From Oxalobacteraceae bacterium UBA6018 (lineage in GTDB: Bacteria; Pseudomonadota; Gammaproteobacteria; Burkholderiales; Burkholderiaceae_D): 58,883 nt of DNA. The notes under the pieces were generated by a model. The model saw nothing but the letters and a program-made list of their open reading frames with translations. It ran no database searches and had not been told where the DNA came from. Below, in pieces: positions 24,269-32,877 of this stretch. Each line of letters opens with the position of its first letter. Positions within the stretch are counted from its first letter, which is position 1. A program made the translations under genes and the position numbers. The stretch is taken from positions 318-59,200 of the forward strand of contig DIZW01000095.1 in NCBI GenBank assembly GCA_002428015.1. The letters are read 5' to 3'.

Positions 24269-26080
24269 ATGCCCGAGCTCCTGCTCACGCCGATCGTGTT
24301 CCTGCTCACCGCCGTGCTGCTGGTGCCGCTGGCCCAGCGCCTGCGCCTGGGCTCGGTGCTGGGCTACCTGATCGGCGGCTGCCTGATCGGACCCTGGGGC
24401 CTGGCGCTGATCCGCAAGCTCGACCTGATCAGCCAGGTGGCCGAGATCGGGGTGGTGCTGATGCTGTTCCTGATCGGGCTGGAGCTGCAGCCGAAGAAAC
24501 TGCTGGCCATGCGCGCCCTGGTGCTCGGCGGCGGCAGCCTGCAGATGGCCGTGTGCGGCGCCGCGCTGGCGCTGGCCGCCTTCCTGCTGGGCATGGCGCC
24601 GCTGGCGGCCATCGTCGCCGGCCTGGCGCTGGGCCTGTCCTCGACCGCCATCGCCATGCAGAACATGCAGGAGCGCCACCTGGAGCACACCCCGGCCGGC
24701 CAGGCCGCCTTCGCGCTGCTGCTGTTCCAGGACATGGCGGCCATTCCCCTGCTGGTGGCGATCCCCCTGCTGGGCGCGGAGCGCGCGGACGGCGCCGGTT
24801 TCAACTGGGCGCTGGCGGCGGCCGTGATCGGCGCGGTGCTGGTGCTGGGCCGCTACGCGATCCGCCCGGCCCTGCGCCTGATCGCCAAGACCGGCCTGCG
24901 CGAGATCTTCACCGCGTTCGCGCTGCTGCTGGTGCTCGGCATCGCCGAGCTGATGACCATGGCCGACCTGTCGATGGGCCTGGGCGCCTTCCTGGCCGGG
25001 GTGCTGCTGGCCAGTTCGGAATACCGCAAGGCGCTCGAGGCCGACCTGGAACCGTTCAAGGGCTTGCTGCTGGGCCTGTTTTTCACCTCGGTCGGCATGT
25101 CGGTCAACCTGGGCCTGCTGGCCGAGGCCCCGCTGGCCGTGGGCGCGCTCACGGCCGGCTACGTGGTGCTGAAGATGGCCTTGCTGGGGGCGCTGGCGCG
25201 CGCGCTGCCGATCCCCCCGGTGCAGCGCTGGCCGTTCGCCGCCCTGCTGGCCCAGGGCAGCGAATTCGCCTTCGTGGTGTTCGCGGTGGCCGCCGACGCG
25301 CGCCTGCTGCCGCCGCGCTGGAACCAGATGCTGGTGCTGGCGGTGGCGCTGTCGATGGCGCTCACCCCGCTGGCGCTGGCGGCGGCGAACTGGCTGGGCA
25401 AGCGCCTGCACGCGCCGGCGCCCCCGCCGGCGGACACCATCACACCCGACGGCGCGTGCGTGATCATCGCCGGCTTCGGGCGCGTGGGCCAGATCGCCGC
25501 GCGCATGCTGGTCGCCTCGGGCATCCGCGTCACCGTGCTCGACAACGACCCCGACCTGATCGACATGCTGCGCCGCTTCGGCTTCAAGGTGTTCTATGGC
25601 GACGCCACCCGGCTCGACCTGCTGCAGGCGGCCGGCGCGGCCGACGCGGCACTGTTGATCAACGCGATCGACGACATGCAGGCCAGCCTCAAGCTGACCG
25701 ACCTGGCGCGCGCCCACTTCGCCCACCTGACCATTATCGGGCGGGCGCGCAACATGACCCATTTGTTCGAACTGCGCGAGCGCGGCGTGGAACTGGTCGA
25801 ACGCGAGACGTTCGAAGCGGCCCTGCGTATCGGCCAGCACGCGCTGCGCCAGATGGGCATCGACGCCGATGCCGCTCAGCGCGCCACGGAGATCTTCCGT
25901 GAACACAACCTGGCCACCCTGGACGCCATCTTCCCGTTCTACCGTGACGAGACCGCGATGATCTCGATTGCCCAGGCCGCGCGCGAGGAACTGGCCGCGT
26001 CCTTCGAGCAGGACCGCATCCGGCTGCGCCAGGGCGCGGCCACGCAGGAGCCGGCGCCCGGCCAGGCCGGACCGGTCTGA
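24269..26080 (+). CDS. KefB/KefC-like monovalent cation:proton antiporter
   Basis: 603 residues from the ATG at 24269 (AAGGA seven bases upstream); a TTG six bases earlier is less well spaced. About twelve transmembrane helices in the CPA2 pattern (GYLIGGCLIGPWGL, VGVVLMLFLIGLELQPKKL, LGLSSTAIAMQNM, FFTSVGMSVNLG). From about residue 398 a TrkA-N/RCK domain follows (VIIAGFGRVGQIAARMLVASGIRVTVLDNDPDLID) for NAD(H) or ligand gating. The family exports K+ or Na+ for H+ and, in Kef proteins, is gated by glutathione adducts. It is monocistronic. The exact ion cannot be read from sequence. Confidence 0.88.
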   Translation: MPELLLTPIVFLLTAVLLVPLAQRLRLGSVLGYLIGGCLIGPWGLALIRKLDLISQVAEIGVVLMLFLIGLELQPKKLLAMRALVLGGGSLQMAVCGAALALAAFLLGMAPLAAIVAGLALGLSSTAIAMQNMQERHLEHTPAGQAAFALLLFQDMAAIPLLVAIPLLGAERADGAGFNWALAAAVIGAVLVLGRYAIRPALRLIAKTGLREIFTAFALLLVLGIAELMTMADLSMGLGAFLAGVLLASSEYRKALEADLEPFKGLLLGLFFTSVGMSVNLGLLAEAPLAVGALTAGYVVLKMALLGALARALPIPPVQRWPFAALLAQGSEFAFVVFAVAADARLLPPRWNQMLVLAVALSMALTPLALAAANWLGKRLHAPAPPPADTITPDGACVIIAGFGRVGQIAARMLVASGIRVTVLDNDPDLIDMLRRFGFKVFYGDATRLDLLQAAGAADAALLINAIDDMQASLKLTDLARAHFAHLTIIGRARNMTHLFELRERGVELVERETFEAALRIGQHALRQMGIDADAAQRATEIFREHNLATLDAIFPFYRDETAMISIAQAAREELAASFEQDRIRLRQGAATQEPAPGQAGPV

Positions 26081-26111
26081 GACGCTGCCCTGCGCGCTCC
26101 CGCCCGTTGCC

Positions 26112-26792
26112 TTAGGCGGCGGCCGCGGCGTACACGGCGCGCTGGTCGGCCAGCGCCTTGGCGTAGGCCGGACGCGCCGTGCAGCGCGCGAAATAGCTTT
26201 CCAGGGCCGGATAATCGCCCAGCAGGCCGCCGTTCGACACCAGGCGCAGCACCCCGGTCATCAGAATATCGGCGGCGCTGAACTGGCCGGCCAGGTAGTC
26301 GCGTTCCTTGAGCCACTGGTTCAGCTCGGCCAAACGCTTGCGTGCCATTTCTTCGAGTTGCGGGCGGCGCTCGGCGACCCAGGCCTGGGCCTGGTCGACC
26401 AGTCCCAGCTGCACGTAGGCGCCGATGTGCGGCTCCATGCTGTTGATGGCCGCGAACACCCAGGACGTGACCTGGGCGCGCTGCACCGGCTCGGACGGCA
26501 GCAGCGCCGGCACGCTGGCGGCGATGTGCAGCACGATCGCGGCGGACTCGAACAGCTCGAACGCGCCGTCCTGGTAGGCGGGGACCTGGCCGAAGGGCTG
26601 CAACTGGCGGTACTGGGCCGACTGCTGCTCGTCCGGGTCGATCAGGCGCACCTGGTAGGGCTTGCCGGCCTCCTCCAGCGCCCAGCGCACGCGCATGTCG
26701 CGCACGTGGCCCACGGCGAACGGCGGCACCCGGCGCAGGGTGGTCAGGGTCGGCAGCGGCGCGGCGCCGCTGGTGTCGTTTGCTGAATTCAT
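26112..26792 (-). CDS. Glutathione S-transferase
   Basis: 226 residues from the ATG at 26792, with AGGAGCG upstream. The N-terminal thioredoxin-like domain runs through MRVRWALEEAGKPYQVRLID and carries the glutathione-binding turn FGQVPAYQDGAFELFESAAIVLHI (Pro and Glu-Ser in the expected places). A helical C-terminal domain follows with YLAGQFSAADILMTGVL, the conserved N-capping Asp. It resembles beta/theta-like bacterial GSTs. It is divergent from a TetR-type regulator across 113 bases, which probably controls it. Confidence 0.88.
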   Translation of the reverse strand: MNSANDTSGAAPLPTLTTLRRVPPFAVGHVRDMRVRWALEEAGKPYQVRLIDPDEQQSAQYRQLQPFGQVPAYQDGAFELFESAAIVLHIAASVPALLPSEPVQRAQVTSWVFAAINSMEPHIGAYVQLGLVDQAQAWVAERRPQLEEMARKRLAELNQWLKERDYLAGQFSAADILMTGVLRLVSNGGLLGDYPALESYFARCTARPAYAKALADQRAVYAAAAA

Positions 26793-26905
26793 GTTCGCTC
26801 CTGTGTCAATACGGTTGGTTGTGATTGTTGCGTGTGATGGATGACGAAGCGCCACTTTACCCGTATCCTATTTATGATCAAGAACATATTCTGAAAATTG
26901 ACGCC

Positions 26906-27499
26906 ATGCCCTACAACAGCGCACACAAGGCCGCGACCCGCGCCCGCATCGTCGACGCGGCGCGCCGCCTGTTCAACCAGTACGGCTTCGAGCAGGTCTC
27001 GATCGACCAGGTCATGTCCGGCGCCGGCCTCACCCGGGGCGGCTTCTACCATCACTTCGCCAGCAAGGACGCGCTGTACGCGGCGGCGGTGACAAGTTTT
27101 AGCACCTGCAACCCGTTCCGCGCGCGTCTCGACGCCATGCCAGCCGCGTCCGCGCAGGCGCTGGCGCGCATGCTGATCGACGTCTACCTGTCCGACGAGG
27201 TGCTGGCCGACGTCGAGGCCCAGTGCCCGCTGTACGCGCTGCCGGGCGACGTGGCGCGCGCCGGGCTGCCGCCGCGCAAGGCCTACACCGACCTGATCCG
27301 TAACCTGACGGGGATGTACAGCCGCGCGCTGGCGCCGGCGCCGGACGGCGAGCGGCGCGCCCAGGCCATCGTGGCCCTGTGCGTGGGCGGCATGGTGCTG
27401 GCGCGCACCACCGACGACGCCGGGCTGCGCCACAGCCTGCGCGCGGCCGCCCGCACACAGGCGCTCGACCTGCTCGAACGCGCCGCCGGGCCTGTGTAG
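26906..27499 (+). CDS. TetR-family regulator
   Basis: 197 residues from the ATG at 26906; earlier in-frame starts pass through AT-rich promoter-like DNA. The HTH is clear: TRARIVDAARRLFNQYGFEQVSIDQVMSGAGLTRGGFYHHFASKDALY. The ligand domain contains a CPLYALPGD motif seen in TetR proteins of the NemR/DhaR-like group. A cysteine there and at FSTCNPF could sense electrophiles. It is divergent from the GST gene, a classic arrangement for detoxification control. A single AGAA/TTCT imperfect repeat is present near 26881-26892, but it is too weak to call an operator. Confidence 0.85.
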   Translation: MPYNSAHKAATRARIVDAARRLFNQYGFEQVSIDQVMSGAGLTRGGFYHHFASKDALYAAAVTSFSTCNPFRARLDAMPAASAQALARMLIDVYLSDEVLADVEAQCPLYALPGDVARAGLPPRKAYTDLIRNLTGMYSRALAPAPDGERRAQAIVALCVGGMVLARTTDDAGLRHSLRAAARTQALDLLERAAGPV

Positions 27500-27562
27500 G
27501 AAAGCGCCGATTCATCATCGAGCCCGCTTGCATGCGCGCGCCGCTCTCCTACCATGAAGGAA

Positions 27563-27579
27563 GGCCGCCGCGGGCGGCC
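27563..27579 (+). terminator. GC-rich hairpin after the TetR gene
   Basis: GGCCGCC-GCG-GGCGGCC is a perfect 7-bp stem with a 3-base loop. It lies 63 bases after the TetR stop and 41 bases before the FAD oxidase ATG. No T run follows, so it may be a Rho-dependent pause or a structure in the leader of the next gene. Confidence 0.35.
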
Positions 27580-27620
27580 CGCCACGCCGGGGGAACCAGC
27601 CACAGCAAGGGAGCGCCATC

Positions 27621-29012
27621 ATGAATGCGGTAAGCCGAACCGAGATCGACCTTTTCAGCGCCACGCTGCGCGGTCCGCTGGTGCAGCCGGCCGACCCTGA
27701 CTACGCGGCTGCGCGCACCTTGTGGAATGCCATGATCGAACGCCGCCCGGCGCTGATCGTGCGCTGCGCCGGCAGCGCCGACGTGCTCGCCTGCGTGGGC
27801 TTCGCGCGCGAGCACGGGGTGGCGCTGGCCGTGCGCGGCGGCGGCCACAATATCGCCGGCAGCGCCCTGTGCGACGACGGCCTGGTGGCCGATTTGTCGG
27901 CCATGCGCTCGGTGCGGGTGGACCCGGAGCGGCGCCTCGCCTACGTGGAGGGCGGTGCGCTGCTGCGCGACTTCGACCATGAAGCGCAGGCGTTCGGACT
28001 GGCTACGCCGCTGGGCGTCAATTCCACCACCGGGGTGGCCGGCCTGACCCTGGGTGGCGGCTTCGGCTGGCTCAGCCGCAAATACGGCCTCACGGTGGAC
28101 AACCTGCTGGCGGCCGACATCGTCGTCGCCGACGGGCACCGCCTGCACGTGAGCGCCGACCAGCATCCCGACCTGTTCTGGGCCATCCGTGGCGGCGGCG
28201 GCAATTTCGGCATCGTCACCGGCTTCGAATTCCGCCTGCATCCGGTCGGCCCGAGCGTCACCGCCGGGCTGATCGTGTTCCCGGCGGCCCAGGCCAAGGA
28301 CGTGCTGACGCGCTACCGCGATTTCGTCGCCACCATGGGCGACGACCTGTCGATCTGGGCGGTGCTGCGCAAGGCGCCGCCGCTGCCCTTCCTGGACCCG
28401 GCCGTGCACGGCAGCGACGTGCTGGCCCTGGCGCTGTTCTCGCCCCTGGAGGCTGCTGCCGTGCAGGACGCGGTGGGCCAGGTGCGCGCCTTCGGCCAGC
28501 CGCTCGGCGAACACGTGGGCGCGGTCCCCTACACAGCCTGGCAGCAGGCCTTCGACCCGCTGCTGGCGCCGGGCGCGCGCAATTACTGGAAGTCGCACAA
28601 CTTCACCGCGCTCAGCGACGAGGCCATCGACGTGGTGCTGCATTACGCGGCCCGCCTGCCGTCCGGCCAGTGCGAGATCTTCCTGGGTCTGCTGGGCGGC
28701 CAGGCCAGCCGGGCCGCCCCAACCGACACGGCCTACCCGCACCGCGACGCGCTATACGCCATGAACGTGCACGCGCGCTGGGAGACCCCGGCCGAGGACG
28801 CCGCCTGCGTGGCCTGGGCGCGCGAGTTCTTCCGCGCGGCGGCGCCGCACGCGGCCGGCAGCGTGTACATCAACTTCCTCACCCAGGACGAGGGCGAGCG
28901 GATTGCCGAAGCCTACGGCGCCAACTACCAGCGCCTGCGCCAGGTCAAGACGCAATACGATCCGCACAACCTGTTCCGGGCAAACCAGAACATCGCGCCG
29001 CTGGCCGTTTAA
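27621..29012 (+). CDS. FAD-linked oxidase, berberine-bridge-enzyme-like
   Basis: 463 residues. The FAD-binding PCMH domain is clear: RPALIVRCAGSADVLACVGFAREHG, then VRGGGHNIAGSALCDDGLVADLS with the His that forms the covalent 8-alpha bond to FAD, and GVAGLTLGGGFGWLSRKYGLTVDNLLAADIV. A second cysteine for bicovalent attachment is not obvious. The C-terminal BBE domain ends with YQRLRQVKTQYDPHNLFRANQNI. Relatives oxidise sugars, alkaloids or polyketides. No signal peptide. It follows the GST/TetR pair on the plus strand but has its own leader. Confidence 0.88.
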   Translation: MNAVSRTEIDLFSATLRGPLVQPADPDYAAARTLWNAMIERRPALIVRCAGSADVLACVGFAREHGVALAVRGGGHNIAGSALCDDGLVADLSAMRSVRVDPERRLAYVEGGALLRDFDHEAQAFGLATPLGVNSTTGVAGLTLGGGFGWLSRKYGLTVDNLLAADIVVADGHRLHVSADQHPDLFWAIRGGGGNFGIVTGFEFRLHPVGPSVTAGLIVFPAAQAKDVLTRYRDFVATMGDDLSIWAVLRKAPPLPFLDPAVHGSDVLALALFSPLEAAAVQDAVGQVRAFGQPLGEHVGAVPYTAWQQAFDPLLAPGARNYWKSHNFTALSDEAIDVVLHYAARLPSGQCEIFLGLLGGQASRAAPTDTAYPHRDALYAMNVHARWETPAEDAACVAWAREFFRAAAPHAAGSVYINFLTQDEGERIAEAYGANYQRLRQVKTQYDPHNLFRANQNIAPLAV

Positions 29013-29203
29013 GCGCCGAGGGCAGGCACGGACACAGTTGCCGCCCAATATTTTAAGTTTCTGTTACTTTTGAATAGTTTCCAGAAGGCATTTTCACCCT
29101 AGAATACGCCGCCCGGAGTATTTACGGCGTAACGACAAGCGGGATGCGAGCGCTGCCTATCATCGGGGCTGCCCACCTACCCGCGCACCACATCTAGGGA
29201 AAC

Positions 29204-29665
29204 ATGTTCAAACTCTCCATGCTCGCCGCGGCCGCGCTGGCGCTGACCGGCTGCGCCTCGATCGCAGGGCAGAAAATGCAACCGATGACGGTCATGACCG
29301 TGCACGACAATCAAGAAGTCGCAGGCATCGGCTGCACGCTCACCAACGACGAAGGCAGCTGGTTCCTGACCAGCCCGGGCAGCGTGACGGTCCACAAGAG
29401 CACCGGTGACCTGGCGATCACCTGCAAGAAGGACGCGCTGGCCGGCAACGCCATGATCGTCTCCAAGTCCAACACTGCGGTGTGGGGCAACATCCTCATC
29501 GGCGGCGGCATCGGCTACATCATCGACCGCAACACCGGCGCCGGCTTCGATTATCCGAACACCGTCACCATCATGCTGCGCCAGCTCGGCGACAAGCCGG
29601 CGGCGCCAGCGCCGGCGCCAGTGGCAACCGCCCAGCCCGACGCTGTCGTCGCCACGGCCAAGTAA
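29204..29665 (+). CDS. Small lipoprotein, glycine-rich hairpin type
   Basis: 153 residues with a lipobox (LALTGCASIAG, Cys at about residue 17). The mature part has VAGIGCTLTNDEGSWFLTSPGSVTVHKSTGDLAITC, suggesting a beta-sandwich with two cysteines, then GNILIGGGIGYIIDRNTGAGFDYPNTVTIML, a glycine-rich membrane-like hairpin seen in small periplasmic lipoproteins. The tail is Ala/Pro-rich. Function unknown. A 190-bp AT-rich leader (29013-29203) holds a TAGAAT element near 29100, so transcription may begin there. Two more lipoprotein genes follow with 29-bp and 4-bp gaps. Confidence 0.75.
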   Translation: MFKLSMLAAAALALTGCASIAGQKMQPMTVMTVHDNQEVAGIGCTLTNDEGSWFLTSPGSVTVHKSTGDLAITCKKDALAGNAMIVSKSNTAVWGNILIGGGIGYIIDRNTGAGFDYPNTVTIMLRQLGDKPAAPAPAPVATAQPDAVVATAK

Positions 29666-29694
29666 GCCGCCACTCTCAATCGAAAGCACACACG

Positions 29695-30270
29695 ATGAAA
29701 CGCAACACCACCGGCTCCACCACTGTTTTCTGCACCCTGCTGGCCGCCCTGTTCATGACCGGCTGCTCCACCGTCGCCCCGGCCTACCCGCCATCGCTGA
29801 CCAACGTCGCCGCGCTCAAAGCCAGCGGCCCGGCCACGGCCAAGGTCAGCGCGTTCGCGTCCGCGTCCGACCCCGGCAATGCCAACCCGATCTCGATCCG
29901 TGGCGGCTCAATGAATTCGCCGTACGCCGGCTCGTATGCCAACTACGTCGCCGAGGCGATCAAACAGGAGCTGATCCTGGCCGGAAAATACGCGCCCAAT
30001 GCCGACGTCGACATCAGCGGAACCTTGCTGTCGAACGACCTCGACGCCTCCGGATTCTCCACCGGCCACGGCAACATCTCCATGCGCGTGGTCGTCAAAA
30101 ACCATGGTGTCGTCACCTTCGACAAGGTCAAGGCCACCAAGCACGAGTGGGAGTCGTCGTTCGCGGGACCGGTTGCCATTCCGCGCGCCATCGGCGCCTA
30201 TCCGGTCATGGTCCAGAACCTGCTCGCCCTCCTGTACGCCGATCCCGATTTCACCACCGCCCTGAAATAA
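29695..30270 (+). CDS. Lipoprotein of unknown function
   Basis: 191 residues starting at the ATG at 29695. The lipobox is LFMTGCSTV (Cys at about residue 23). The mature protein reads as an alpha/beta domain: SYANYVAEAIKQELILAGKYAPNADVDISGTLLSNDLDASGF, followed by a strand pair MRVVVKNHGVVTFDKVKATKHEWESSF and a helix PVMVQNLLALLYADP. This pattern, a helix that senses two strands with a conserved polar tip, is common in proteins similar to LptE/YajG-type lipoproteins, but I cannot assign a family. It is the middle of three lipoprotein genes. Confidence 0.7.
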   Translation: MKRNTTGSTTVFCTLLAALFMTGCSTVAPAYPPSLTNVAALKASGPATAKVSAFASASDPGNANPISIRGGSMNSPYAGSYANYVAEAIKQELILAGKYAPNADVDISGTLLSNDLDASGFSTGHGNISMRVVVKNHGVVTFDKVKATKHEWESSFAGPVAIPRAIGAYPVMVQNLLALLYADPDFTTALK

Positions 30271-30274
30271 TCCC

Positions 30275-30883
30275 ATGAACATACTTAAACTCAGCACCGC
30301 CTTGCTGGTGGCCGCCGTCCTTTCCGGCTGCGCCCATCCCGTCATGATCGCGCCAGCCCTCGCCAAACTCGAGCGCCGCGCCGACGCCAAGCCTAAAATC
30401 AAGGCCAATGTCGGCTACGTACTCAACGATGCGCAGCGCAGCCAGACCTTCGAAACGCTCGGCGGTGGTGGCGACAAAGTCACCAGCACACCCTACCGGG
30501 ACCTGGAAACCGGCTTCTACAAGATGCTCACCAATGTGTTCAACAACGTCGCGATCCTCAAGAAGGCTGACGACCAGGACGCCATCCGCACCAATCAGCT
30601 CAGCTACCTGATCACGCCGCGGGTGGTACCGACTTCCTCGTCGTCGAGCGTGCTGACCTGGCCGCCGACCGATTTCAGCGTCGACCTGACCTGCGACATC
30701 AGCGACGCCAACGGCAAGCTGATCGACACCAAGCGCGTGGTCGGCAAGGGCCATGCGGAATTTTCCGAATTCAAATCCGACTTCGGAATGAGCGGCAAGC
30801 GGGCCATGGAGGACGCCTTGCTGCAGATGCAAAAAGTCCTGCTCGACATGCCCCAAACCGGCCCCGTCGTCACGGCGAAGTAA
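30275..30883 (+). CDS. Lipoprotein of unknown function
   Basis: 202 residues, starting four bases after the preceding stop. The signal ends in the lipobox VLSGCAHP (Cys at about residue 19). The mature protein has VGYVLNDAQRSQTFETLGGGGDKVTSTPYRDLETGFYKMLTNVFNNVAILKK, a helix followed by a strand, then LSYLITPRVVPTSSSSSVLTWPPTDFSVDLTCDISDANGKLIDTKRVVG. The overall shape (helix, Ser-rich loop, extended strands) resembles the preceding lipoprotein, so the two may be distant paralogues. The family is not recognised. It ends facing the LysR gene. Confidence 0.7.
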   Translation: MNILKLSTALLVAAVLSGCAHPVMIAPALAKLERRADAKPKIKANVGYVLNDAQRSQTFETLGGGGDKVTSTPYRDLETGFYKMLTNVFNNVAILKKADDQDAIRTNQLSYLITPRVVPTSSSSSVLTWPPTDFSVDLTCDISDANGKLIDTKRVVGKGHAEFSEFKSDFGMSGKRAMEDALLQMQKVLLDMPQTGPVVTAK

Positions 30884-30893
30884 GTCAAGCCGG

Positions 30894-30911
30894 CCGGGCG
30901 ATCCAGCCCGG
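30894..30911. terminator. Hairpin between convergent lipoprotein and LysR genes
   Basis: CCGGGC-GATCCA-GCCCGG is a perfect 6-bp stem with a 6-base loop, 10 bases after the lipoprotein stop. The LysR gene ends at 30970 on the other strand, so it could serve both. There is no T run. Confidence 0.35.
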
Positions 30912-30969
30912 ACTGGCCGCGGCCCTGCTCGAGCGCTCCCACCAACCCACGAGCAGGCGCAGCTTCCCC

Positions 30970-31848
30970 CTACCTGAGGAAGGCCACCAGCGCGCGCAGG
31001 CTGGCCGACATATTGCGCGCGCTCGGAAAGTACAGGTAGAAGCGCTCTTCCGGCACGCTCCAATCCTGCAGCACATACCGCAAGCGACCTTGCGCCACAT
31101 GGTGGGCGGCGTAGCCCTCGTAGGTGTAGCACACGCCGGCGCCGTCGATGGCCGCGTGCACGATCGCCGCCATATCGTCGAGCACCAGGGCGCCCCCCAC
31201 GGCGATGTCGATGGGCTGGCCGGCGCGCGCGAACTCCCAGCGGTAGCGCGCCCCGCTGGGAAAGCGCAGCGCGATGCAGCGGTGCGCCAGCAGGTCCTGG
31301 GGCGTGTGCGGCACGCCGTGCGCGTCCAGATAGGCGGGCGCGGCGCAGGCCACGAAGCGGACCGGCGGGCCCACCGGCAGCGCCACCATATCCTGCTGCA
31401 GCAGTTCGCCGAAACGCATGCCCGCATCGAAACCCTCGGCCACGATATCGACCACGGCGTCGCTGCCGACCACCTCCAGCTCCACCTCGGGATAGGCGCG
31501 CGCCCACGCGGCCAGGCGCGGCGCCAGCACCAGATGGAGGGCCGCGCGCGGGATGTTCAGGCGCACCTTGCCGCGCACCGCGCTGCGCTCGGCGTTGAGC
31601 TCGTCCAGCGCCCGCTCGATCTGGCCCAGCGCCGGTGCCAGGCTGGCCAGCAGGCGCTCGCCGGCCGGCGTCGGGCTCACGCTGCGCGTGGTGCGGTTGA
31701 GCAGGCGCACACCGAGCGCCTGCTCAAGCTTACCCACGGCGTGGCTGAGCGCGGACGCCGACACGCCCAGGCCGCTGGCGGCCTTGCGAAAGCTGCGCTG
31801 GCGCGCCACGTGGACCAGGGCGCCCAAGCTGTCGAGCTGATGCTTCAT
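30970..31848 (-). CDS. LysR-family regulator
   Basis: 292 residues from the ATG at 31848. The N-terminal HTH is typical: LGALVHVARQRSFRKAASGLGVSASALSHAVGKLEQALGVRLLNRTTRSVSPTPAGERLL. The effector domain carries AALHLVLAPRLAAWARAYPEVELEVV and VACAAPAYLDAHGVPHTPQDLLAHRCI, the CrgA/AaeR-like subgroup. It is divergent from an SDR gene across 150 bases, its probable target. A direct repeat TGTAGC lies twice in that region (near 31870 and 31882), but no clear T-N11-A palindrome is seen. Confidence 0.88.
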   Translation of the reverse strand: MKHQLDSLGALVHVARQRSFRKAASGLGVSASALSHAVGKLEQALGVRLLNRTTRSVSPTPAGERLLASLAPALGQIERALDELNAERSAVRGKVRLNIPRAALHLVLAPRLAAWARAYPEVELEVVGSDAVVDIVAEGFDAGMRFGELLQQDMVALPVGPPVRFVACAAPAYLDAHGVPHTPQDLLAHRCIALRFPSGARYRWEFARAGQPIDIAVGGALVLDDMAAIVHAAIDGAGVCYTYEGYAAHHVAQGRLRYVLQDWSVPEERFYLYFPSARNMSASLRALVAFLR

Positions 31849-31998
31849 TGATGAAATTTCCTCAGTAGTGTAGCAAGCATTGTAGCGATTGTTTCTCCAC
31901 TCCGGCATGCGCATACTGGGCCGGCGGTTTCGGTTCGCGCCATCGCGCGAACGGCGCCCCCGGCGCTTCATGTGACGAACCGGTCAACGGAGGTGGGA

Positions 31999-32754
31999 AT
32001 GAACGCATTTGAAGGCAAGACGGCGCTAGTCACGGGCGGCTCCTCGGGCATCGGTTTCGCCAGCGCGCAGGCGCTGCTGGCGCATGGCGCGGCGCGCGTG
32101 TACATCGTGGCGCGCGACGCCGACCGGGTGGCCTCGGCCGCCCACGCGCTCGGCGAACGCGCCGTGGGCGTGGCGGCGGACGTGGCCAGCGCGGCCGACC
32201 TGGCGCGCCTCAAGGCCAGCATCGAGGAGCGCGGCGACCGTCTCGACGTCCTGTTCGCCAACGCCGGCGTGGCGCACGCCAACGCCTTCGGCGCCACCAG
32301 CGAAGCCGAATTCGATACGCTGTTCGACATCAATGTGCGCGGCGTGTTCTTCAGCGTCCAGAGCATGCTCACGCTGCTCAACGACGGCGCCAGCGTGGTG
32401 CTCAACGCCTCCGTGGCCGGCATCAAGGGCATGCCGAACCTGAGCCTGTACAGCGCCTCGAAGGCGGCGGTGCGCTCGTTCGCGCGTACCTGGGCGGTCG
32501 ACCTCAAGCCGCGCGCCATCCGGGTCAACACCATCAGCCCGGGCGTCACGCGCACCCCGATCCTGGCCGGCGGACTGGGGATGGATGCCGAGGCCATCGC
32601 CGCCCTCGACGGCTACCTGGCGGGCGCGACGCCGACCGGACGGATGGCCGAGCCGGAACAGATCGCCAGCGTGGTGCTGTTTCTCGCATCGCCAGGTTCC
32701 AGCCACGTCAACGGTATCGAACTGTGCGTGGACGGCGGCCTCGCCCAGATCTGA
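31999..32754 (+). CDS. Short-chain dehydrogenase/reductase
   Basis: 251 residues with GGAGGTGGGA before the ATG. Classical SDR motifs: cofactor loop TGGSSGIGFA, NAGVAHA, active-site serine in LNASVAGIKG, and YSASKAAVRSF with catalytic Tyr and Lys. VNTISPGVTRTPI follows. The basic residue after the second strand (VARDAD) is compatible with NADP. It resembles the glucose/oxidoreductase-like SDRs commonly regulated by a divergent LysR. Substrate unknown. Confidence 0.9.
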   Translation: MNAFEGKTALVTGGSSGIGFASAQALLAHGAARVYIVARDADRVASAAHALGERAVGVAADVASAADLARLKASIEERGDRLDVLFANAGVAHANAFGATSEAEFDTLFDINVRGVFFSVQSMLTLLNDGASVVLNASVAGIKGMPNLSLYSASKAAVRSFARTWAVDLKPRAIRVNTISPGVTRTPILAGGLGMDAEAIAALDGYLAGATPTGRMAEPEQIASVVLFLASPGSSHVNGIELCVDGGLAQI

Positions 32755-32877
32755 CCCGCGCCGCAGCACCAGACGCCCCCGTGCGCCACGCGGGCGGCGC
32801 ACGCGGGAACTTCCGGCCGCCTTTGGTTTCGAAGCTCTATCGGCCAGCCGGCCGGCTTACCTGGGACGGGCCGCCGC

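Noticed and set aside
26881..26892. AGAA-N4-TTCT as a TetR operator
   Set aside because: Only four matching bases per arm, not enough to separate from chance in AT-rich DNA.
31860..31895. LysR-type T-N11-A site
   Set aside because: Only a direct TGTAGC repeat is present, with no inverted symmetry.
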